Shown: positions 9,717-16,109 of the stretch, piece by piece
How positions within the stretch are numbered: the first letter of the stretch is position 1
How the letters are laid out: the number at the start of each line of letters is the position of its first letter
Assembly: GCF_000172555.1 (NCBI RefSeq)
Contig: NZ_ABOX02000008.1
Location: forward strand, 143,001-207,000
Direction of reading: 5' to 3'
DNA: 64,000 bases
Source: Pedosphaera parvula Ellin514
GTDB lineage: Bacteria > Verrucomicrobiota > Verrucomicrobiia > Limisphaerales > Pedosphaeraceae
Notes under the pieces: generated by a model
Seen by the model: the letters and a program-made list of their open reading frames with translations, nothing else
The model's database searches: none
What the model was told of the DNA's origin: nothing
Translations under genes and position numbers: made by a program

Positions 9717-11615
9717 ATGACGAGCGATGACATGACGTTGGTGCGTGAATTTGCCCAGAGCAATTCCGAGGAGGCATTCAACACACTCGTATCCCGGCAC
9801 ATCAATCTGGTTTACTCGGTGGCCTTGCGTCAGGTCCGCGACCCGCATCTGGCAGAGGAAATCACGCAGGCCGTTTTCATCGTCCTGGCACGCAAGGCAA
9901 ATTCGCTGGGGCCGAAGACCATCCTTTCCGGCTGGCTCTGCCGTGCCGCCCGATACGCTTCCGCCAACGCATTGAAAATGCAGCGTCGTCGCCAATTCCG
10001 CGAACAGGAGGCTTACATGCAATCAACACTGAAGGAATCGAGCCCTGGCCTTTGGGAACAACTCGCGCCGCAGCTGGACGAGGCCCTCAGTTGCTTAAGT
10101 GATAAAGAACACAACGCCGTTGTTCTCCGATTTTTCGAAGGCATGGAATTCAAACAAGTCGGTACAACAATGGGAACAGGCGAGGATGCCGCGCGAAAGC
10201 GGGTCGACCGTGGGCTGGAGAAATTGCGGAAATTCCTTGCCAAACGCGGCTTGGTGCTTTCCTCGGCAGCGATTGCCGCAACAGTGTCTGGCCACGCCAT
10301 CCAAGCTGCCCCCCTCCCGCTGGCAAAGTCTGTGACCACCGCCGCGATTGTAAAAGGAGCCACAGTTAGTGCCTCGATATCGGCTCTCGCGAGCGGAACT
10401 GCAAAGATGGTCACCTGGATGAAATTCAAGCTGGGGGCAGCCGGAGCATTCGGACTCATCACTGCGACAGCGATCGTTGTGACAGTGTCGAGCATGCACG
10501 CGGATGAATCCCATCGCCCACGGGCAGCCACGTTATCTGAAATCCAGCAGTTGTTCGCCCTTGCGACAACACCCAGACCGGAACGCAGCCAATTCGTGGC
10601 AGACATAGAACTGACCACACCAGCTTTTACCCGCGAACAGGTAAAAGCCACACTTGATGAAATTGAAAATACGCTTCAAAAGCGGCGTCCAAACTGGAGG
10701 GCGCAAGAGAGGGCGGCTTGGAGGATTGGACAGTCCAATGCGATTGTGAAGGCCAATTCCGGCAAGAGGATTCAGCATGTGCGGGAATGGTATTCTGGTG
10801 ACTATTTCAGGCTGGATATAAACGATGAGGCAATGGGCATAGAGAAATTCATGCGAGCTCATCCGGGTGAATACTACGAATCCTCTGTTAATATTCCTAA
10901 CGCACCTTTTTCCCCGTATGCGAGTTATCAGGTAAACCGCAATCTGCGCGACTTGATGCTTTTCAAGCAGGAGCGATCAGTGCAACGAAACCAGCTTTGG
11001 CAGGCTTTGCAAATTGAGGAACAAGCGGCCGGGGTATTAATTCTACCGCTCCTGGACTTCTCCAACCTCAAAACCATGGACCCGCACCACTTTGATCTCA
11101 GTAAAATGCGGATGGATGATGCAAAGGCCCAGCAACTTTCTGATCAATCAAATCCGAGCGGGAGGCTGGAAACCACCGACGAAAAGCTGGATGGGAGCAA
11201 AGTCACCCACTTTTGCTTGAAGGGAGGCTTCGCCCTGCTGCCTGGATCAAACCCCGATGTCACGTCGAATGGTTTCCAGGTAGATGTTTGGCTTGGCCAG
11301 GTGTCGGGCAAAACAGTTTGTCTGCAGGAAAGCATGACAAATCAGATGCAACATGTTGCCACCTTTTCCAAGAGGGGAAAATTTAACAAAGATGGTCAAC
11401 CAACCGTCTGGACCATCTCCACCGTGAGAGCCGATTCTTCATTCGAGACAAGGAAAGTGGTGTTCAAGAAAATCGAAGTGAATCCAACGTTTACAGATGA
11501 GGAAGCCTTTGCACCAGTCTTTGCGCCTGATTACATGATTTCTGATGTCAGTTCGGGAACCGGTGTGATATTGCAAAATCCCCATCCTAGGATTCCAATT
11601 GCAATCTCAAATTAG
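9717..11615 (+). CDS. ECF-type sigma-70 factor fused to a membrane-anchored C-terminal extension
   Basis: A 632-residue protein. Residues ~8-95 are sigma region 2 (FNTLVSRHINLVYSVALRQV, then AEEITQAVFIVLARKA). Residues ~115-175 are sigma region 4 (LSDKEHNAVVLRFFEGMEF, then a helix-turn-helix with RKRVDRGLEKLRKFL). A normal ECF factor ends near 190 residues. Here there follow a weakly hydrophobic Ala-rich stretch, a clear membrane span (LGAAGAFGLITATAIVV, ~240-256) and ~370 further residues with no recognised domain, predicted outside the membrane. No separate anti-sigma gene is adjacent. The fused tail may tether or regulate the sigma domain; that is inference. Confidence 0.85.
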   Translation: MTSDDMTLVREFAQSNSEEAFNTLVSRHINLVYSVALRQVRDPHLAEEITQAVFIVLARKANSLGPKTILSGWLCRAARYASANALKMQRRRQFREQEAYMQSTLKESSPGLWEQLAPQLDEALSCLSDKEHNAVVLRFFEGMEFKQVGTTMGTGEDAARKRVDRGLEKLRKFLAKRGLVLSSAAIAATVSGHAIQAAPLPLAKSVTTAAIVKGATVSASISALASGTAKMVTWMKFKLGAAGAFGLITATAIVVTVSSMHADESHRPRAATLSEIQQLFALATTPRPERSQFVADIELTTPAFTREQVKATLDEIENTLQKRRPNWRAQERAAWRIGQSNAIVKANSGKRIQHVREWYSGDYFRLDINDEAMGIEKFMRAHPGEYYESSVNIPNAPFSPYASYQVNRNLRDLMLFKQERSVQRNQLWQALQIEEQAAGVLILPLLDFSNLKTMDPHHFDLSKMRMDDAKAQQLSDQSNPSGRLETTDEKLDGSKVTHFCLKGGFALLPGSNPDVTSNGFQVDVWLGQVSGKTVCLQESMTNQMQHVATFSKRGKFNKDGQPTVWTISTVRADSSFETRKVVFKKIEVNPTFTDEEAFAPVFAPDYMISDVSSGTGVILQNPHPRIPIAISN

Positions 11616-11666
11616 CGGAAGGAATCCACTTCAATGAGCGCCAGAGAAAAGCTCACTCGATGATTT

Positions 11667-12335
11667 TTATTGCACCGCCATGGAGCGCACTTCTTTCAGG
11701 CCGGCTTCGACTTCGGGTCTGGGTAAATCGCCAGCTGCCAGGGTTTGATCATCCTGACGGAGGAGGCGTTCGTAAAATGCCCTGGCTTCGGAAATAAGAT
11801 TGGGATTGGCTCGTTCGGTTTCGAGGATGGCGAAGAGGGCGTTCTCGGCTTTGCCATAGGCGCCGACGTGTTCGTAATGTCGCCACAATCCCGCCTGGGT
11901 GCGCAGGGGCAGTTCGACACCGGCGAGTTGTTCGCGGACGAGCTCAATCTTTGGCACGAGTTCGGGCGCTTCGAGATCGTAATCACGCAGTTGAAGGGTC
12001 AGGAGGAGGTTCAAGGCTTTAATGAGCGACTCGTGACTTTCTGCTTCACGACCTTGTCCTGAGTAGATGCGGCTTGCTTCCTGCAACACGTCGATGAGCA
12101 ACATCGCTTTTTGACGCAGGACCAGGGTGGAATCATCGTGCGTCAAACGCTCCAGAAGCTCCATCTCGGAGAGTTCGCTGACGGCTTCAGCCCCGCTGCC
12201 GAGCAATTTGGTGAAGGCTTCATCGAGATCGTTCTCGGCTTCGTCGTATTCTTGAGAATCGACCTTGTTGCGCATGCGCCGGAGAATGCGGCCCAGTTCC
12301 TCCACCATCCGAAGTATATAATCCTGGCGAATCAT
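11667..12335 (-). CDS. DUF6483-like helical hypothetical protein
   Basis: A 222-residue, all-helical, acidic protein beginning MIRQDYILRMVEELGRIL, a start typical of the DUF6483 family as I recall it. It has TPR-like helix pairs (WRHYEHVGAYGKAENALFAIL and FYERLLRQDD). It lacks a signal peptide and membrane segments and is probably cytoplasmic. Function is unknown. It is transcribed away from the operator-containing region upstream of the hipB relic. Confidence 0.6.
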   Translation of the reverse strand: MIRQDYILRMVEELGRILRRMRNKVDSQEYDEAENDLDEAFTKLLGSGAEAVSELSEMELLERLTHDDSTLVLRQKAMLLIDVLQEASRIYSGQGREAESHESLIKALNLLLTLQLRDYDLEAPELVPKIELVREQLAGVELPLRTQAGLWRHYEHVGAYGKAENALFAILETERANPNLISEARAFYERLLRQDDQTLAAGDLPRPEVEAGLKEVRSMAVQ

Positions 12336-12444
12336 TGCTGATTAAAGAATCGGAGCGGTCCCAGGGTTTTGTCAACTGTAAGCTTGCTGATTTGATATTT
12401 GAGGCACTTGGAAAAATGAAAACAAGACAGTAAACAACCATATT

Positions 12445-12460
12445 TACTGCTATGGCAGTA
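12445..12460. promoter_or_regulatory. Palindromic operator 1 of the hip-like locus
   Basis: TACTGCTATGGCAGTA is a perfect inverted repeat (TACTGC / GCAGTA), extended by AT-rich flanks to TTTACTGC / GCAGTAAA. A near-identical site lies at 12517-12532. Sites of this form are what a dimeric XRE-family (HipB-like) repressor binds. Confidence 0.55.
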
Positions 12461-12516
12461 AATTATATGGGACACTTCCATGCTAAAGCATTCATAGTGC
12501 TAAAATCTTGTCTTTA

Positions 12517-12532
12517 TACTGTTATGACGGTA
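12517..12532. promoter_or_regulatory. Palindromic operator 2 overlapping a -10-like box
   Basis: TACTGTTATGACGGTA matches operator 1 at 13 of 16 positions, with identical arm spacing. A TATACT hexamer (12515-12520), five of six matches to the sigma-70 -10 consensus, overlaps its left arm. This would suit repression of the toxin-antitoxin promoter. It is immediately upstream of the hipB relic. Confidence 0.5.
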
Positions 12533-12534
12533 AC

Positions 12535-12715
12535 TGAACACCGAATTAAAACATATTGCCAAAGGCCGCCAGTTGAGCGAACTCACATAAGAAGCGTTCG
12601 CGAAGCTGGTTAGAGTTTGCAGGACGCTTTTATCTCGGAAATGGGAAAGAAAATGGTCCAAGATGGTACCTTTAAGAAAATCCTGACCGCGCTAAATATC
12701 CAGCTCGTGCTTTAA
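12535..12715 (+). pseudogene. Decayed hipB-like XRE antitoxin gene
   Basis: Two frames together spell an XRE/HipB helix-turn-helix protein. Frame one reads LSELT, then TAA where Gln is expected, then EAFAKLVRVCRT. A frameshift near 12632 leads to AFISEMGKKMVQDGTFKKIL and TALNIQLVL, ending at TAA 12713-12715. The canonical family pattern is LTQ-E-EFA-x-x-x-GVSR-x-FISE-x-E-x-GK ... L-x-x-L-x-ALNIQL. A C-to-T nonsense change plus a frameshift make it non-functional. The order (antitoxin, then HipA N-domain gene) matches hipB-hipS loci. Confidence 0.7.
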
Positions 12716-12754
12716 AGTTGTGTCAACGATCGCGCGCGAAACGAATTTTTATAC

Positions 12755-13063
12755 ATGAGAAAGGCAGAGGTTTTTCAACAAAACGAGTTGGCAGGCTTGC
12801 TGGAGGAATTAAGCCCGTCCGAGTATCGGTTCAGCTATGCAACCAACTATGCGGGTGAGCCCATCTCACTGACTCTCCCCGTTCGGGAAAGGCCTTATGA
12901 ATTTCAAAAGTTTCCGGCGGTGTTTGAAGGATTGTTGCCGGAAGGTCTGCTGCTCGAAGCCGTGCTCCGACGTTATAAGATTGATCGGCACGACCTGTTT
13001 ACCCAACTGCTCGTCGTTGGCGAGAATGTGGTCGGCTCGCTCACCATCAATGAGGTGAAGTGA
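12755..13063 (+). CDS. Stand-alone HipA N-terminal domain protein (HipS-like)
   Basis: A 102-residue protein matching only the HipA N-subdomain: FSYATNYAGEPISLTLPVRE, FPAVFEGLLPEGLLLEAVLRR, LFTQLLVVGENVVGSLTI. In tripartite HipBST systems this domain is a separate gene, hipS, of about 100 residues, placed between hipB and the kinase gene hipT. Here hipB is decayed and no kinase gene follows: the next frame is unrelated. It therefore looks like a toxin-antitoxin remnant. The reading frame itself is intact, so the protein may still be made. Confidence 0.75.
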   Translation: MRKAEVFQQNELAGLLEELSPSEYRFSYATNYAGEPISLTLPVRERPYEFQKFPAVFEGLLPEGLLLEAVLRRYKIDRHDLFTQLLVVGENVVGSLTINEVK

Positions 13064-13203
13064 GCGCAAGTTTGGCTCTGTGCGTAAGAAAAGTGTCAAG
13101 ATGCACCCGGCGAGACTGGGAGTTAAGCCGCACCTTTGACAAGCGAGTTAATTTCGGACAGCATCGCCCGAGAGCATTTTGGAGAGAATCCGGAAAACAA
13201 ACT

Positions 13204-13746
13204 ATGGACTTCGAGGCATATCTGGTGGACTGGAAAGAGGCGACCAAGCGCGCCAAGGAAGAGCCCGCGCTGGGCGAAATGTTGGGCGAGGCAGCCTACA
13301 ACAAGGAAAAATGGATTCAGCTGTTGAATTGGTTCCCTGGTTCGGAGAACTGGTATTTTGAGTGCGCCGAGGCGTGGGAAGCCATCCGAGGCGCAGAGGG
13401 TGTTCCAGCGGAGGTCGATGCCAAAGCGCGTGAGTTTATGGACCACCTCATCACCTATTCCGACTATTGCCACGACCTGCCCGCGGAATCGGTTTTTCTA
13501 AGCATCAGTCCCGAATCCGCCGCTCGTTTCGCAGCTCTGGCCGACGATGTTGATTTCACGCTGTATCGGGATATGTTCGACTCGCAAGCCTGTGAAGACG
13601 TCCGCGAAACCCTTGCCGAGGTTTTGCAGATTGAGGATGTGGAGCGCACTTTTGAGAAAGGCTTTTTGCCCTATATAAAGCATTTCAATCGCGCCCTCGG
13701 GCTCGCCGCCAAAAAGCAGAAGGGCTTGCTGGTGCAGTTGTTTTGA
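13204..13746 (+). CDS. Hypothetical soluble protein
   Basis: A 180-residue acidic protein, mostly helical, with repeated aromatic motifs (WIQLLNWFPGSENWYFECAE and ITYSDYCHDLP). The frame is open upstream to GTG 13060, but residues before ATG 13204 look non-coding, so the later start is preferred. No family was recognised. It occupies the place where a hipT kinase would be expected but has no kinase motif, so it was probably brought together with the hip remnant by rearrangement. Confidence 0.6.
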   Translation: MDFEAYLVDWKEATKRAKEEPALGEMLGEAAYNKEKWIQLLNWFPGSENWYFECAEAWEAIRGAEGVPAEVDAKAREFMDHLITYSDYCHDLPAESVFLSISPESAARFAALADDVDFTLYRDMFDSQACEDVRETLAEVLQIEDVERTFEKGFLPYIKHFNRALGLAAKKQKGLLVQLF

Positions 13747-14140
13747 GTTTGCGGCGACGCTTAAATTCAAGGCGGACAGCGGGGGAGTTGACGATCCTCT
13801 CGCACCCTATTAAACCAAGCAGTCCTGTCCCATCAGCGGACAAAGCGGAAGGCAAATCCAAAGTGCAATGCTGTACGCATCCTTCATTTCCGTGCCGGCC
13901 TGATTTTGAATTAGGAGACTACCAAAAATTTGTGCCGGAATTTTTCCATGCCTTGGAATCCACCAGGCCTTAAGCAGGATCAATTCGAGCTGGGGAGAGT
14001 TCGCCTGTGTTGTCAGAAGAGTTGTTGAATGGAGTTCCCATTGATCTGTCTGACTTTTCAGAGCCATCGCAGTGAAGAGAATTAGTTGCAATCTTTCCTT
14101 TGTGTACCATCTTCGGTCTGTTTAAATCAAGGTGATGAAT
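13747..14140. other. Intergenic region holding the DUF1552 relic
   Basis: Apart from the gene fragment on the minus strand at 13970-14090, nothing else is recognisable. The promoter of the OmpA-like gene should be at the right end, where AAGG at 14129-14132 serves as its ribosome site. Confidence 0.5.
13970..14090 (-). pseudogene. 3' fragment of a DUF1552 gene
   Basis: Read on the minus strand, ATG at 14041 starts MGTPFNNSSDNTGEL and ends at TAA 13970-13972. The intact DUF1552 gene at 19160-20590 ends with MGTPVDQFSDSTGELPGL, and the DNA beyond the stop is also alignable (ATGCCTTGGAAT is present in both). Only about 40 codons survive and the rest of the gene is absent. This is the scar of a lost or moved paralogue. 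Confidence 0.65.
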
Positions 14141-14977
14141 ATGAGCGAGAACCGACAGCCATTTACCGAATACGTGACCAAGGCAAATCGCGGTCCGGGC
14201 AATGCCAGAGCGGCTTGGATTACTGCCGGCATCCTGGGCGTGCTTTTAATCGGCGCATTGCTGTTTTGGGCGACGACTGAGGGACAGTTGCGCGGGTTGG
14301 AACCGCTCCCGGCCAAGTTGCAGGAGGCCAAGGGTAACCTCGCAAAGGCTCTCGCCGAAAATCAGAAGAACCAGGAACAGATTTCGGAGTTGCAGGCACA
14401 AGTAGCTGACTTGCAGAAGGAAAAGGAAAAAGTCGGGCAGACAGCGAAGGGGTTGGAGGATGAAATGCGTTCAGACCTGGAATCGAGGGATGTCACCATC
14501 TCCAACCTGAAGGGTAAACTGACGGTGAATATCCTCGATCGCGTGATGTTCGATTCTGGTGAAGCGGCGGTGAAACCGGATGGTGAATCTGTGTTGCGCA
14601 AGATTGCGACCATTCTCGCGGGTCATCCGGAGCTTAAAATTCAGGTGATTGGCCACACGGACAATGTGCCTATTCGCAATCGGTTTGCCAGCAATTGGGA
14701 GCTTTCCGCGGCGCGGGCCATTGCGGCAGTGCATTTTATCACGGAAAAAGCGGGAGTCGATCCTCGCCGGGTGGGAGCCGCCGGATATGGCGAATATCGT
14801 CCCATTGCGGACAATTCAACGGCTGAAGGTCGTGCGCGAAATCGCCGCATTGCCATTACCATTCTGCCGGACGAACTCGCCGTGGCTGATGCTGTGCCGG
14901 CGGTGAAGCCGGATGTCGCCAGCGATTCCAAGCCGAAGCCAGCAGCCCCGGAAGCGTCTGGATCGTCCGTCAAATAA
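14141..14977 (+). CDS. OmpA/MotB-type peptidoglycan-associated protein with coiled coil
   Basis: A 278-residue protein. One membrane span (AAWITAGILGVLLIGALLFW, ~22-41) is followed by a coiled coil (~55-120, E/K/Q/L-rich) and an OmpA C-terminal domain (~125-245) with FDSGEAAVKPDG, VIGHTDNVPI, NWELSAARA, and GYGEYRPIADN ending RNRRI. It probably anchors in the inner membrane and binds peptidoglycan outside. ATG 14141 was chosen over upstream GTG/ATG because AAGG is eight bases before it. The tail is Pro/Ala-rich and disordered. Confidence 0.88.
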   Translation: MSENRQPFTEYVTKANRGPGNARAAWITAGILGVLLIGALLFWATTEGQLRGLEPLPAKLQEAKGNLAKALAENQKNQEQISELQAQVADLQKEKEKVGQTAKGLEDEMRSDLESRDVTISNLKGKLTVNILDRVMFDSGEAAVKPDGESVLRKIATILAGHPELKIQVIGHTDNVPIRNRFASNWELSAARAIAAVHFITEKAGVDPRRVGAAGYGEYRPIADNSTAEGRARNRRIAITILPDELAVADAVPAVKPDVASDSKPKPAAPEASGSSVK

Positions 14978-15128
14978 GACGGCCATCATCCCCGGCTGAT
15001 AATCCGCCTGGCGCGAGAAGGACGGAGGGAGGGTGGACTGAAAAAAGGACTTGCAAACCTTTGGAGCAGGAACAACATCACAACACCCACGCTGTTCCTG
15101 GGCAGAAAAATCGAATGGAAAACCCCGG

Positions 15129-15397
15129 TTATAACATTTCTCAAAATGAATGTCGGAAACGGAGCGAGCCATTGGCCGCCTCACCGGTTGGGGGGGGGCG
15201 TGGGAGTCACCCGAGGCGGCGCGGAGTCCGGGCGCATCTTCCCTCACCCCGCCCTCTCCCATGCGCAAAGGGAGAGGGTGACTACGTCTGGCAGCGCATG
15301 GTTGATTGGGCATGATGGCGCGGATGGCCATCACGGGTTGTTTTCCCATCAGAGCACAACCTCTTTTTTGACATTCTTTTTGGAGTACGGTCTAAAC
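15129..15397. repeat. Dispersed repeat R1, copy A (~268 bp)
   Basis: It begins TTATAACATTTCTCAAAATG and ends GACATTCTTTTTGGAGTACG plus GTCT. It is nearly identical to 29015-29280 and shares both ends with 39935-40485. It contains an internal hairpin (CCCTCTCCC ... GGGAGAGGG). Near the two ends are imperfect inverted repeats (TCAAAATGAATGTC against TCCAAAAAGAATGTC). No transposase is inside, so it may be a MITE-like element. Confidence 0.8.
15368..15396 (+). promoter_or_regulatory. Outward sigma-70-like promoter at the end of repeat R1 (copy A)
   Basis: TTGACA at 15368-15373 matches the -35 consensus perfectly. After a 17-bp spacer comes TCTAAA (15391-15396), four of six matches to the -10 box. 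It points out of the repeat into the gene that follows. Copy B keeps TTGACA with TCTGAA. Confidence 0.45.
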
Positions 15398-16048
15398 AGG
15401 AATTTCACAAAAAAGTATTGCGCGAGCTTGTTGATCCTTTTCGCCGTCCTTACCTCCAGGCCCGCGTCCGCCGCTACAAACGATTTTAAGGTGATTCAAT
15501 TCAAACAGGGTTGCAGCATCCTGTGCCCCGGGGAACTGCAGGCACTTGATTCCGCCAACATCGAGAGAATTGACAAATACATCACAGAAACAGCGGACAA
15601 ACTACGCCCGAAATTGACGTTCCGCCCCAATGCCGGAACGACCCTCCTGGCTGCGGTGGATAATAAGTCGGCTCCCACGCGCCAGCTCCTGTTGACCCTG
15701 GGTCCGCCCGAAATTTCCCAGGATGAGTTGAAGGCATTCACGCCGAAGCAAAGAAAGGGACTGGCCGACGCGATGTTCCGGCAAATGCGTCCCATTTTTG
15801 CGCAAACGGGAATAAACGTGACAAAGGAGCTGGATTCAAAGGTGCTGAATGGCGCCTATTTGAAATGCTTTTTGCTGGCATATGAGTTTACGGATGAGAC
15901 GAAGGTGCCGCAAATTTCCTTTAGAACGTGTTATTACACGAAATCCGCCACCTTCGTCATCACCTACTCGTGTGAGAAGGACTATTACTTCAAAAATAGG
16001 GAGAGTGTCAAAAAGGTCTTGGAATCCCTGAACAACAGCGGCGATTAG
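15380..16048 (+). CDS. Secreted hypothetical protein, start within repeat R1
   Basis: About 222 residues from TTG 15380, or about 206 from the later TTG codons at 15428/15431. A signal peptide is clear (SLLILFAVLTSRPASAA). The mature part has paired cysteines (GCSILCPG near its start, TCYYTKS, YSCEKDYYF near its end) and otherwise no recognised domain. No in-frame ATG precedes the signal peptide outside the repeat, so R1 insertion may have replaced the original start. If the R1 promoter is used, the later TTG codons are the only possible starts. Confidence 0.6.
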   Translation: MEYGLNRNFTKKYCASLLILFAVLTSRPASAATNDFKVIQFKQGCSILCPGELQALDSANIERIDKYITETADKLRPKLTFRPNAGTTLLAAVDNKSAPTRQLLLTLGPPEISQDELKAFTPKQRKGLADAMFRQMRPIFAQTGINVTKELDSKVLNGAYLKCFLLAYEFTDETKVPQISFRTCYYTKSATFVITYSCEKDYYFKNRESVKKVLESLNNSGD

Positions 16049-16109
16049 ATTAAATGGCGAAGCGGTGGAGACGACTGCCGCGACTGCCAGATAAGCAGGA
16101 AAAGGGAGG

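Noticed and set aside
13060..13203. Possible hipT kinase start after the HipS-like gene
   Set aside because: None of the three frames shows kinase or HipT N-terminal motifs, and the downstream product is not kinase-like.
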